Shown here in pieces: positions 1-8,020 of a stretch of DNA of 64,000 nucleotides. Position numbers and translations under genes: made by a program. Where the stretch lies: contig NZ_JACBNQ010000001.1 of assembly GCF_013403245.1 (NCBI RefSeq), positions 124,001 to 188,000 of the forward strand, in the 5' to 3' direction. The stretch is from Sedimentibacter hydroxybenzoicus DSM 7310 (lineage in GTDB: Bacteria; Bacillota; Clostridia; Tissierellales; Sedimentibacteraceae). The notes beneath the pieces are model-generated. The model had not been told where the DNA came from and made no database searches. It saw only the letters and a program-made list of their open reading frames with translations. Each line of letters starts with the position of its first letter. The stretch's first letter is position 1.

Positions 1-1293
1 AAGCTTTCAGACCATTTAGATTTAATAAGCAATCCCGAATTGAAAGGAATTGATTTTACCTACTCATACAATGTAAGTAAATATGCCGAACTCAAGGATG
101 TAATTGCTTCAATAGACGGTGCAAAAATTCACAGCTATACAGGTAGCAGCTTCTATACAAAATTGTTTAGTCATGATGAAAAACCAATTAACGGTATTTC
201 TTTTTCTGCTTCAATTAATTATCCTGCAATGCTGGCATCAGAAAAAGATTTTGAAAAATACGATACAGATTTTATCGAAAGCTCTGTAAATAAAATTAAA
301 AATACAAATAATTTAATTCAGAACCCAACGGAATCTGATCCATCTTTGAAATGGCAGTTCGAATTTGAAATGCCAAATATAGGTACAGTTAAAGCTGAAT
401 CTACTTATACATACTACATATGTGATTGGAAAGATCCGGATAAGAAGTGGTGGTATGAAGATAAAGATATTAATGGAAATATAATAGGTAGACCTTCAAT
501 ACCCCGTTATCCTGATACTGATGGAGCCAATTTAGATTCTGTGATAGATGCTCTCAATAATGATAGAGGTCTGAGTCTACTTAAGGATACCAACGGAACA
601 GGCGGTTATATCCAAGTAAGCTTTAATTTAACTGCAGAATCAAGTTACAAGGTTAACACCGGAGATTCAACATCGTACAGTAATGTAGGAAGTATAACTA
701 TGAGTATTCGTGTTAGTGGTTCGGACACTGTGGAAACAATAAATGAAAAACTGGCAAATATAAAAGGACTTGATATATATGCAGGAAATGAAGCTACGAA
801 TGAATTATCATCTAAAAGCTATACTCGTGCAAATTGGTATGAAGAACCATGGGGTATTGGTCAGATAGACGGAGCTCCCATATACGAGAAAAAAGAGGAA
901 ATTAATTTAGAAATACAAGCCGGTGCAAATGAGGAAGAAACAATTTCCATAGATTATACTGCATTGACAAATACAAAGGTTGGAATAAATGATATTTCTG
1001 TTCTTACACGTGAGGATGCAAATAATGCTATTTCGTTAATAGATAAAGCTTCACAAATTATTTCCGAACAAAGAGGCATATTTGGTGCTCTTCAGAACAG
1101 AATGGAGCATGCAAAATCTAATGTTGACAATTCACATATAAATACTGTTGACTCGGAAAGTATAATAAGAGATACTAATATGGCTAAGGAGATGGCAGCA
1201 TACGTTAAGGAACAAATTCTTATGCAAGCTAATCAAAGCATTATGCCGCAAATAAGAACCATGTCCGAATCGGTACTTGCGCTGTTAAAATAG
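1..1293 (+). CDS. Large flagellin, 3' part (5' end outside the window)
   Basis: The reading frame is open from the first base, so this is the carboxy-terminal part of a longer protein. The last ~90 residues are a typical flagellin C-terminal D0/D1 domain: a helical stretch with ISEQRGIFGALQNRMEH, then SIIRDTNMAKEMAAYVKEQI and a terminal helix. The ~320 residues before it are a polar variable region rich in Asn, Asp, Thr and Tyr, as expected for the surface-exposed D2/D3 domain. Flagellin is exported through the flagellar type III apparatus and polymerises into the filament. Unlike the shorter flagellin at 9359 it has a very large variable domain, so it may be a minor or alternative filament protein. 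The nearby glycosylation genes probably act on one or both flagellins. The TTG at position 40 is not a credible start. Confidence 0.85.
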   Translation, partial: KLSDHLDLISNPELKGIDFTYSYNVSKYAELKDVIASIDGAKIHSYTGSSFYTKLFSHDEKPINGISFSASINYPAMLASEKDFEKYDTDFIESSVNKIKNTNNLIQNPTESDPSLKWQFEFEMPNIGTVKAESTYTYYICDWKDPDKKWWYEDKDINGNIIGRPSIPRYPDTDGANLDSVIDALNNDRGLSLLKDTNGTGGYIQVSFNLTAESSYKVNTGDSTSYSNVGSITMSIRVSGSDTVETINEKLANIKGLDIYAGNEATNELSSKSYTRANWYEEPWGIGQIDGAPIYEKKEEINLEIQAGANEEETISIDYTALTNTKVGINDISVLTREDANNAISLIDKASQIISEQRGIFGALQNRMEHAKSNVDNSHINTVDSESIIRDTNMAKEMAAYVKEQILMQANQSIMPQIRTMSESVLALLK

Positions 1294-1344
1294 GGTAAAT
1301 ATTTGAATAATGAACTTTGAATGAACTTTGAAACACTATTTAAA

Positions 1345-1374
1345 TTGCAATTTATTTTATTTTTGTGATATAAT
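1345..1374 (+). promoter_or_regulatory. Probable sigma-A promoter of hicBA
   Basis: A TTGCAA -35 box at 1345-1350 is followed after 18 bases by a perfect TATAAT at 1369-1374 with a TG just upstream. It lies ~55 bases before the hicB start. A short direct repeat (ATGAACTTTGA twice, about 1309-1329) sits just upstream and could be a regulator site. Confidence 0.5.
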
Positions 1375-1428
1375 ATATAAAAGAATTTATTATTATCATA
1401 ATAAATAATTATGGAAAGGAATGATACA

Positions 1429-1635
1429 ATGAGTGTCAAATTCACAGTAGTTATTCAAAAAGAAGAAGACTGGTATGTTTCAAGATGTTTAGAAAATAAT
1501 GTAGCATCTCAGGGCAAGACTATTGAAGAATCAATGGCTAATTTATCTGAGGCGATATCATTATATTACGAGGACAACGATGTTGAAAGCATATCGCTGC
1601 CTGTGTTTGTTACCACTATGGAGGTAGCGATATAA
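1429..1635 (+). CDS. hicB: HicB-family antitoxin
   Basis: A 68-residue protein with the HicB N-terminal fold: a beta-strand MSVKFTVVIQ, then a WYVSRCLENNVASQGKT core and an amphipathic helix EESMANLSEAISLYYE. It lacks the C-terminal DNA-binding domain of longer HicB proteins, so it may neutralise the toxin without binding DNA well. The start is placed at 1429 because GGAAAGGA lies eight bases before it; the ATG at 1411 has no ribosome site. The stop overlaps the hicA start by one base (TAATG), indicating translational coupling. HicB binds and blocks the mRNA-cleaving toxin HicA. Confidence 0.8.
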   Translation: MSVKFTVVIQKEEDWYVSRCLENNVASQGKTIEESMANLSEAISLYYEDNDVESISLPVFVTTMEVAI

Positions 1636-1856
1636 TGGGTTCCAAATATCCTGTTTTAAAGCCAAATGAAGTAATTGATTGTTTAAAAAAATTTGGATTT
1701 GAATATAAAAGTCAAAAAGGAAGCCATGTAAAATATACTAACGGAAACAAAATAACAATAATACCTATGCACGATGAAGTTGCAAAAGGGACATTGAAGA
1801 GTATTCTTGAGCTTGCAGGAATATCATTGGAAGATTTTCTTGAAAAGTTAAAATAA
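1635..1856 (+). CDS. hicA: HicA-family mRNA interferase toxin
   Basis: A 73-residue protein with the double-stranded RNA-binding-like HicA fold. It has an N-terminal helix (NEVIDCLKKFGF), the key GSHVKY motif with catalytic His31, a strand ending in IPMHDEVAKGTL, and a C-terminal helix. HicA cleaves mRNA independently of the ribosome and arrests growth when HicB is degraded. The order is antitoxin first, the reverse of the commonest hicAB order but frequent in Firmicutes. The genes overlap by one base. A solitary pair next to flagellin genes probably arrived by transfer, though base composition does not stand out. Confidence 0.85.
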   Translation: MGSKYPVLKPNEVIDCLKKFGFEYKSQKGSHVKYTNGNKITIIPMHDEVAKGTLKSILELAGISLEDFLEKLK

Positions 1857-1884
1857 AAAGAGCTGGTTTAAAACCAACTCTTTT
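1855..1884. terminator. Bidirectional terminator between convergent genes
   Basis: AAAAGAG and CTCTTTT form the outer stem and TGGTT/AACCA the inner stem. The A-run and T-run on the two sides let it end transcription both from hicA and from the convergent gene at 1883-2401. Confidence 0.75.
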
Positions 1885-2401
1885 ATTCGTTCTCCCATTC
1901 ATCAAAACGCTTCATAATTTCGTCATATGTTTGATTGCATATATCGGGAAGCCCTTCACCACCGTTAAATTCCAAACCTGCCGCTTCAAAGCCTTTCTTA
2001 ACCGCATCTCTTAATAAAGAAATCTTTGATTTGTCTCCACCTGCCAATGATTTAGCCATATCCATAATTCTTGTAGCTACTGCATCTACAGAATATTCAC
2101 CGCCTTCTGCGATTGCTTCGGCAGCTTTTTGCGAATCTTCAACGGTCACATTTAAATTCTTTCCAAACAATGTAAGATTGGATTTTTCGCCCTGCTTCGC
2201 AATCATTTTGCGGATCATTTCTTTAAAGTCATCTATCCTTTTTTCATTATCAGTAATTAGCTTGTTAATTTCTATGCTGTCATATTTTCTATTGTTTTTT
2301 ACTGAATTAACTTCTTTTTTTATGTCTTTAGTCTTAGAATTATCTACAGTTTTATTATTAGGCGCTATCGATGGATTAACGGAATTGATTTCATTAATCA
2401 T
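1883..2401 (-). CDS. Conserved hypothetical protein, probably motility-associated
   Basis: A 172-residue soluble protein with no signal peptide. Residues 1-60 are low-complexity and rich in Asn and Lys, which suggests a disordered tail. The rest is helical with several motifs: an EMIRKMIAKQGEK helix, GEYSVDAVATRIMDMAKSLAGGD, and a C-terminal TYDEIMKRFDEWE. I do not recognise a named family. The start at 2401 is chosen because AGGAGGTGG precedes it; the upstream in-frame ATG at 2434 has no ribosome site. A perfect sigma-D -10 box (GCCGATAT) just upstream and the flagellin neighbours suggest expression with late flagellar genes. The function is unknown; a filament-associated or regulatory role is inference only. 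Confidence 0.7.
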   Translation of the reverse strand: MINEINSVNPSIAPNNKTVDNSKTKDIKKEVNSVKNNRKYDSIEINKLITDNEKRIDDFKEMIRKMIAKQGEKSNLTLFGKNLNVTVEDSQKAAEAIAEGGEYSVDAVATRIMDMAKSLAGGDKSKISLLRDAVKKGFEAAGLEFNGGEGLPDICNQTYDEIMKRFDEWENE

Positions 2402-2424
2402 AATTACCACCTCCTTATACATAT

Positions 2425-2432
2425 ATATCGGC
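2425..2432 (-). promoter_or_regulatory. Sigma-D -10 box (weak -35)
   Basis: On the minus strand this reads GCCGATAT, the exact sigma-D -10 consensus, 24 bases upstream of the start at 2401. The expected -35 position (15 bases further up) reads TTTA rather than TAAA, so the promoter would be weak or need help. Confidence 0.45.
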
Positions 2433-2659
2433 ATATTTTGATATAAATAAACAATTTTTACTAAAATAAGTCAATATTAGCATAAATCAATTGCGGATAT
2501 ATTATTATAATGGTATAATTGCAATAAAAATAAGCATTTTTCAACATAAATACTCTTAATATTTGTATTTTTATGACGATAATAATAAAAGAACCTTATT
2601 GACAGAAAGATTAGCAAAATTATTAAGAAACAGAAAACTTTATAGAAAGAAGGCAATAT

Positions 2660-3274
2660 ATGAATATACATATAAAAGACAAGGTATTGGAGTGTAAGAA
2701 TGATCCTGAATTTATAGAAGATATATTTAATGGCATTAATGAGTATTTGCATAAGGAAGATTTGCAATTTTCTCATCTTATTATTGATGGCGAAGAAATA
2801 TACGATAATTTTGATGGTTACATTATTGAAAAGATTAAAGATATTAAGAAAATAGAAGTTATTGCCTTATCGCTTTCGGAAATAGTTGATGAATCACTTA
2901 AGTCAGCTGAACAATATTCGAAAAATGCAATTCCTATAATTAATAAATTAGCAGAAGAATTCTATCAAAAACCTGATGAAAATACATGGTCTCATCTTAC
3001 AGATTTGTTTGAAGGAATTCAATGGATTATACAATCACTTACAGAAATAAACTCGATTGAAAGTTCTGATGAAATAATCGTAGATTATGAAGTATGGGAT
3101 GAATATGTGCAAGAGATATCAAAATTTAATGATATAGTTTTTGAATTGGAAAATGCAGTTCTTAATAAAGATAATATATTAATAGGGGACGTGCTGCTAT
3201 ATGAAATAGTACCTATATTTGAGGTTATGGTTGAAAAATTAAATTCATTAATATCCGAGGTGGATATATGTTAA
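2660..3274 (+). CDS. Hypothetical acidic protein coupled to the Maf glycosyltransferase
   Basis: A 204-residue, mostly helical, acidic, cytosolic protein without membrane segments. The N-terminal ~60 residues alternate strands and helices (FSHLIIDGEEIYDNF). Residues ~75-200 are long helices with many Glu and Ile, consistent with a helical bundle. The start has AGAAGG six bases upstream. Its last seven bases overlap the start of the glycosyltransferase at 3268, so the two are translationally coupled and probably interact. No family is recognised; a chaperone or adaptor that delivers flagellin to Maf is a reasonable guess, not a conclusion. Confidence 0.75.
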   Translation: MNIHIKDKVLECKNDPEFIEDIFNGINEYLHKEDLQFSHLIIDGEEIYDNFDGYIIEKIKDIKKIEVIALSLSEIVDESLKSAEQYSKNAIPIINKLAEEFYQKPDENTWSHLTDLFEGIQWIIQSLTEINSIESSDEIIVDYEVWDEYVQEISKFNDIVFELENAVLNKDNILIGDVLLYEIVPIFEVMVEKLNSLISEVDIC

Positions 3275-5160
3275 CTGATAATATTGTATTTTTAAAAAAC
3301 AATTATCCTAAATTGTATGAAGAATTAGAAAATGAAAGCACAAGAAATCAGCAAAGCAATATCTCTATAGAAAATACTAGGAATAACCAGAAAACCATTA
3401 TAGTTAATAAAGAAGAAAAAATCTTCTATCTTCACAGCAAGTACGATCCTTTACGAGAAGCTGAATCAATTATAAATAAACTTGAAGAAAAAGAAAAGAT
3501 TGACGAAAATTCACACGTGATTTTTTATGGAGTAGGTCTTGGTTATCACGTAGATGTATTTACAAAGAGACATCCTAATACATCATTTTCACTTTATGAA
3601 CCATCAATTGAAGTGTTTCAAATTCTTTTAGATAATATAAACTTAAAAAAGTTAGCTGGTGGCAATCTGGAAATCATGCAATGTGAGTTTGAACCAGAGT
3701 ATGGGAATGCTTTTCTTAATACTTTGCTTAATAAAATAAATAAAAAAATTATAATATCAACTTTACCAATTTATGAGAATGTATTCGAAGAGCAATACAA
3801 TGTCTTTTTTAGTAAATTTAAGGAATTAATAATTGGTAAAAGAATTAATTTGCATACGAATTATGCTCATCAAAAAGATTGGATAACAAATAGCATGAGA
3901 AATATGGAAAAAGTATTATCCACTCCGAGCATTATATCGGAAAAGATGGGTACTTTTAAAAATAAAACAGCTATATTAGTTGCAGCAGGTCCATCCTTGA
4001 ATGAAGAAATTGAAAACCTTAGATATATTAAGGATAATGGATTAGCATACATATTTAGTGTTGGGTCGGCTGTTAATACACTTATTTATAATAACATATA
4101 TCCTCATGCAACATCTGCAATTGATCCAAGTGTTAAAAATCAAGTAGTTTTTGAAACGATAAAGGAAAAAAAGATAACTGAAATTCCTATAATTTTTGGA
4201 TCATCAGCCGGATATAAGACATTAGAAGATTATCCGGGAAATAAATATCATATGATAACAAGTCAGGATGCAATAGCGTTATATTATATGAGAAATGATG
4301 ATGGGAGTACAGTAAACATAGTTTCTGATGCTCCAACTGTGGCAGCGGCAACGCTTCAGTTGTTGTATATATTAGGATTTGAAAAAATAATATTGGTTGG
4401 GCAAAATTTGGGTTATTGCGATAAAAAGAGGTATTCTGAAGGAATAACGTATCACAAAGCTGAATTAACGGATGAGGAATTAAAAAAAGGCATTTGGGTA
4501 CAAGATGTTTATGGAAATGAGATAATGACTACAAACGGATTTAATTCTATGAGAAATCAAATTGAAAGATATATTAAACAACTTCCTAATATAAACGTTA
4601 TAAATACTACTAAAGGCGGAGCTAGAATCGAGGGTGCAGAGTTTATAGAATTAAGGGATATAATTGAAAGTGACCTAAGGCGAAAAATGGTAGATGAAGA
4701 GGGTCTTGATGAATTAGAAAAAAATAAAACACGTTATGATAAAGAATATATGGCATCACAGTCAAAAAATATGGATAAAGCATATGGGAGTGCTTTAAAG
4801 ATAAACAAGGAATATCGAGCAATATTAAATAAAATTGAAAAGGTTATAAACAACAGAAACTATACTCAGGCTAAAAATTTATATGTAAAACTGGATAAAG
4901 AATTGAAAAAAATAGAGAACAATGATTTTTATAAAACATTCATACTTCCTATGAACAGAGTTCAATATAAGATACTGGCAGACAGTATAGAAAGCTTGAA
5001 TGCAGAAAAAGATCCACAAGAACAAGGCAAGAGAATTATAAAAAGCTTCGGCAATTTTATAGATATATGTATCAATGATATAGAAATGATAAAACCAATT
5101 TATGATGATATGAAAGAAAGTATTAATGAATATGTTGAGAAAAATAGTGAGGAGGAGTAA
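3268..5160 (+). CDS. Maf/DUF115 motility-associated glycosyltransferase
   Basis: A 630-residue cytosolic protein of the Maf flagellin glycosyltransferase family. The central DUF115 (MptE-like) domain begins near residue 230 with the diagnostic AILVAAGPSLNEEIENL, followed by SVGSAVNTLIYNNIYPH and ATSAIDPS. The N-terminal ~220 residues carry the nucleotide-binding-like VIFYGVGLGYHVD motif, and residues ~480-630 form a helical C-terminal domain. In Campylobacter, Aeromonas and Geobacillus, Maf proteins transfer nonulosonic acids from CMP-sugars to Ser/Thr of flagellin before export. Here the next genes would make a CMP-nonulosonate and a flagellin gene lies 4.2 kb downstream, so the same role is strongly supported by context. 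The exact sugar cannot be read from the sequence. Confidence 0.88.
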   Translation: MLTDNIVFLKNNYPKLYEELENESTRNQQSNISIENTRNNQKTIIVNKEEKIFYLHSKYDPLREAESIINKLEEKEKIDENSHVIFYGVGLGYHVDVFTKRHPNTSFSLYEPSIEVFQILLDNINLKKLAGGNLEIMQCEFEPEYGNAFLNTLLNKINKKIIISTLPIYENVFEEQYNVFFSKFKELIIGKRINLHTNYAHQKDWITNSMRNMEKVLSTPSIISEKMGTFKNKTAILVAAGPSLNEEIENLRYIKDNGLAYIFSVGSAVNTLIYNNIYPHATSAIDPSVKNQVVFETIKEKKITEIPIIFGSSAGYKTLEDYPGNKYHMITSQDAIALYYMRNDDGSTVNIVSDAPTVAAATLQLLYILGFEKIILVGQNLGYCDKKRYSEGITYHKAELTDEELKKGIWVQDVYGNEIMTTNGFNSMRNQIERYIKQLPNINVINTTKGGARIEGAEFIELRDIIESDLRRKMVDEEGLDELEKNKTRYDKEYMASQSKNMDKAYGSALKINKEYRAILNKIEKVINNRNYTQAKNLYVKLDKELKKIENNDFYKTFILPMNRVQYKILADSIESLNAEKDPQEQGKRIIKSFGNFIDICINDIEMIKPIYDDMKESINEYVEKNSEEE

Positions 5161-5163
5161 AAT

Positions 5164-6036
5164 ATGATTTACAAAAAACCAAGATTAATAGCAGAGGCAG
5201 GATGTAACCATAAAGGAGAACTGGAAATAGCAAAAGAATTAATTAAAATAGCTTCAATATTCTGTAAAGCAGACGTAATAAAATTTCAAAAAAGAAACAA
5301 CAAAGAATTATTGACAAAAGAGCAATACAATGCACCTCATCCAAATCCGGCAAATTCCTATGGAGATACTTATGGAGCTCATAGAGAGTTCTTGGAATTT
5401 GATGTTGAACAGCATAGACAATTAAAAGAATGGTGTGAAGAATTTGGAATTACATATAGTACATCAGTATGGGACCTTACATCTGCAAAAGAGATAGCAT
5501 CGTTAAAACCGGAACTTATAAAAATTCCATCGGCATGTAACAATCATTACGAAATGTTGGAGTGGTTATGTGATAATTACGAGGGTGAAATACATCTATC
5601 CTTTGGAATGACAATGCATGAGGAAGAAGACAAAATTGTTAGGTTATTCGAAGATAAAGGGAGAAATAAGGATTTAGTCATCTATAGCTGTACATCAGGT
5701 TATCCTGTTCCGTACGAAGATATCGCACTGTTAGAAATAGTTCGATTAAAAGATAAGTTCGGAGCGCGGGTAAAAGAAGTTGGATTCTCAGGGCATCATT
5801 TAGGTGTTGCTGTAGATATAGCAGCTTATACTTTAGGAGCAACCACAATTGAAAGACATTATACACTTGACAGAACGTGGAAAGGAACAGACCATGCGGC
5901 TTCTCTTGAACCAAATGGAATCAGAAGATTAAAAAATGATTTGGTTGCAACAAACAAAGCATTAAGCTATAAAAAAGAAGAGATTTTAGATATCGAAAAG
6001 GTTCAACGAGAAAAGTTGAAATACAGGGAGAGATAA
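5164..6036 (+). CDS. NeuB-family nonulosonate (sialic-acid-like) synthase lacking a SAF domain
   Basis: A 290-residue TIM-barrel enzyme that condenses a hexose or hexosamine (possibly phosphorylated) with phosphoenolpyruvate. NeuB signatures are clear: IAEAGCNHKGELEIAKEL near the start, VIKFQK, IKIPSACNNH, SFGMTMHEEE, and GFSGHHLGVAVDIAAYTLGA followed by ERHYTLDRTWKGTDHAASLEP. Typical NeuB, PseI and LegI proteins have ~340-350 residues because of a C-terminal SAF antifreeze-like domain that closes the partner subunit's active site; here the protein ends soon after the barrel. It starts four bases after the Maf stop in one operon. The combination with a HAD phosphatase downstream favours a 9-phosphate product (KDN-9-P or a related sugar) over free sialic acid, but this is inference. 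Confidence 0.85.
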   Translation: MIYKKPRLIAEAGCNHKGELEIAKELIKIASIFCKADVIKFQKRNNKELLTKEQYNAPHPNPANSYGDTYGAHREFLEFDVEQHRQLKEWCEEFGITYSTSVWDLTSAKEIASLKPELIKIPSACNNHYEMLEWLCDNYEGEIHLSFGMTMHEEEDKIVRLFEDKGRNKDLVIYSCTSGYPVPYEDIALLEIVRLKDKFGARVKEVGFSGHHLGVAVDIAAYTLGATTIERHYTLDRTWKGTDHAASLEPNGIRRLKNDLVATNKALSYKKEEILDIEKVQREKLKYRER

Positions 6037-6038
6037 TT

Positions 6039-7217
6039 TTGAAAAATTTTATTGGAAAAACAGTGGCATTTATTCCGGTAAGGGGTGGTAGTAAATCAAT
6101 ACCTTTAAAAAACATAAAATTGATTAACAATCGCCCGTTAATTTATTGGACTTTAGATGCAACCGTTAATTGTGATGAAATTGATTCAGTAGTAGTTTCA
6201 ACAGATAGTAAAGAAATTAAAAGAACAGTTGAAAAGTATAGTTCAGACAAAGTTAAGGTAATAGATAGATCTGAAGAAGTATCTACAGATACGGCAACGA
6301 CAGAATCAGTTATGATTGAATTTGCTCGAAATTATGATTTTGAAAACATTGTATTAGTACAAGCCACCTCACCGCTTTTAAAAAGCAAAGATATTACAAA
6401 AGGCATAAATAAATATTTTGAAAACGGAATTGATAGTGCACTATCAGTGGTCAGACAAAAAAGATTCATATGGGAAGAAAAATCAAGTTCTGCCGTTGCA
6501 ATTAACTATATTCCCTCAAAACGTCCAAGAAGGCAAGAGTTTGACGGATTTTTAGTGGAAAACGGAGCTTTTTATATTACTTCAAAGAAAAATCTTTTAT
6601 CCAGCCAATGTAGAATCTCAGGAAATATAACAGCAATAGAGATGTCTGAAGATACGTATTACGAAATAGACGAACCATCCGATTGGGCAATTGTAGAAGA
6701 ATTATTAAAGAAAAATATAAGTAATAATACTTGTGATGCAGATATAGGAAGAATAAAATGCTTTCTTACAGATAGTGACGGAGTATTGACAGATGGTGGC
6801 ATGTATTATTCAGAAAACGGAGATGAACTCAAGAAATTTAATACCAAAGATGGAATGGGTTTTAAATTACTTAAAGAAGCCGGAATTATAACCGGAATTA
6901 TTACAGGTGAAAACATTGAATTAGTAAGGCGAAGAGCTGAGAAGATGAAAGTAGATGAGGTGCATTTAGGTGTCCATAATAAGATGGAGATACTAAATGA
7001 TATCTGCTCAAAGTATAACTTGAAGTATGAAGAAATTGCTTATATTGGAGACGACATTAATGATTTAGATGTTATTCGAACTGTAGGGCTTGGATGTACA
7101 GTTTATGACGGTATGGATTGTGTAAAGGATGCAGCAAAAATAATAACTAAAGCTAAGGGCGGAGAAGGTGCTGTCAGAGAGATTGTCGAGATTATTTTAA
7201 ATGTAAAAAAAAGGTGA
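6039..7217 (+). CDS. Bifunctional CMP-nonulosonate synthetase / HAD phosphatase
   Basis: A 392-residue fusion. Residues 1-~225 are a NeuA-type cytidylyltransferase with the nucleotide-binding AFIPVRGGSKSIPLKNIK loop, VVVSTDS and LVQATSPLL. Residues ~240-392 are a KdsC-like HAD phosphatase: LTDSDGVLTDGG contains the Asp nucleophile and the general acid, GIITGE is motif II, and YIGDDINDLD is motif IV. Vertebrate CMAS has the same domain order. Here the HAD motifs are intact, so dephosphorylation of the NeuB product followed by activation with CTP could occur in one polypeptide. The start is a TTG preceded by GGGAG; it lies three bases after the neuB stop. Confidence 0.87.
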   Translation: MKNFIGKTVAFIPVRGGSKSIPLKNIKLINNRPLIYWTLDATVNCDEIDSVVVSTDSKEIKRTVEKYSSDKVKVIDRSEEVSTDTATTESVMIEFARNYDFENIVLVQATSPLLKSKDITKGINKYFENGIDSALSVVRQKRFIWEEKSSSAVAINYIPSKRPRRQEFDGFLVENGAFYITSKKNLLSSQCRISGNITAIEMSEDTYYEIDEPSDWAIVEELLKKNISNNTCDADIGRIKCFLTDSDGVLTDGGMYYSENGDELKKFNTKDGMGFKLLKEAGIITGIITGENIELVRRRAEKMKVDEVHLGVHNKMEILNDICSKYNLKYEEIAYIGDDINDLDVIRTVGLGCTVYDGMDCVKDAAKIITKAKGGEGAVREIVEIILNVKKR

Positions 7218-7221
7218 TAAT

Positions 7222-7977
7222 ATGGATTTAACCAATTATTTAATTAAACCATCGGAATCAATTTTGGATGCTTTAACTAAAATTGATAATAACAACAAAG
7301 GGTTTTTGATAGTTGTTGATGATGAGAAATACTTCTTAGGAACGATTACAGATGGTGACATAAGAAGAGGGTTCATTAAAGGTATGAATATAAATGAAAA
7401 AATAGAAAAAGTATATAATAAAGAATCAGAAAAGACATTTAGAAATGATGAATTCAATAAAATAGTTGATTTATTTAAGAAGTCAAAAATAAAATTTCTC
7501 CCGATCATAGATGAATGTGGCAGACTTTTCAATGTAATTACAAAAACAAATATGCATGTCTTGCTGTTAAAAGATATTCAATTTGATTTAGATTATGATT
7601 TTACTAAATTGGATGACTCTTTACTTGAGCATGAGATTTATAACAGACCGTGGGGTATTTACAAGACAACTTTTATTAATGAGTACTCTCAATCAAAAAT
7701 TATAAAAGTTAATCCTAAAGGAATTTTAAGTTTACAAGAACATAAACGACGAGAAGAATATTGGGTGGTCATTAATGGAACAGGAGAAGTTACAATTGGT
7801 GAATCGGTTAAAAAAGTGGAATCCGGTAGTTTTATTTATATACCGAAAGGGTGTAAGCATAGGATTGTAAATTTATCTGAAATAAAATCTCTTATGATTG
7901 CAGAAGTGCAGCTTGGGGACTACTTTGGCGAAGATGATATTATAAGATATGAAGATGCTTATGGTAGAATTCAATAA
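7222..7977 (+). CDS. CBS-domain pair fused to a cupin mannose-6-phosphate isomerase-like domain
   Basis: A 251-residue fusion. Residues 1-~115 hold two CBS motifs (FLIVVDDEKYFLGTITDGDIRRG and KFLPIIDECGRLFNVITKTN), which in other proteins bind adenosyl ligands. Residues ~140-251 match the C-terminal cupin of type II phosphomannose isomerase/ManC: RPWGIYKTTF, LSLQEHKRREEYWVV, YIPKGCKHRI and the terminal GEDDIIRYEDAYGR. The Gln, His, Glu and His metal-ligand positions are kept, although one His of the usual HHH run is Lys. It would interconvert fructose-6-P and mannose-6-P under nucleotide control. In legionaminic-acid loci a CBS pair is usually fused to a nucleotidyltransferase, so this partner is unusual. 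Confidence 0.8.
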   Translation: MDLTNYLIKPSESILDALTKIDNNNKGFLIVVDDEKYFLGTITDGDIRRGFIKGMNINEKIEKVYNKESEKTFRNDEFNKIVDLFKKSKIKFLPIIDECGRLFNVITKTNMHVLLLKDIQFDLDYDFTKLDDSLLEHEIYNRPWGIYKTTFINEYSQSKIIKVNPKGILSLQEHKRREEYWVVINGTGEVTIGESVKKVESGSFIYIPKGCKHRIVNLSEIKSLMIAEVQLGDYFGEDDIIRYEDAYGRIQ

Positions 7978-8020
7978 TGAAAGCTGATTGGGACATAATT
8001 AGCAAAAGGAGGTATTTACT

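Noticed and set aside
1935-2441. 168-codon plus-strand frame opposite the unknown motility-linked gene
   Set aside because: It is the antisense of the minus-strand gene, has Ser/Leu-rich composition typical of shadows, and no ribosome site.
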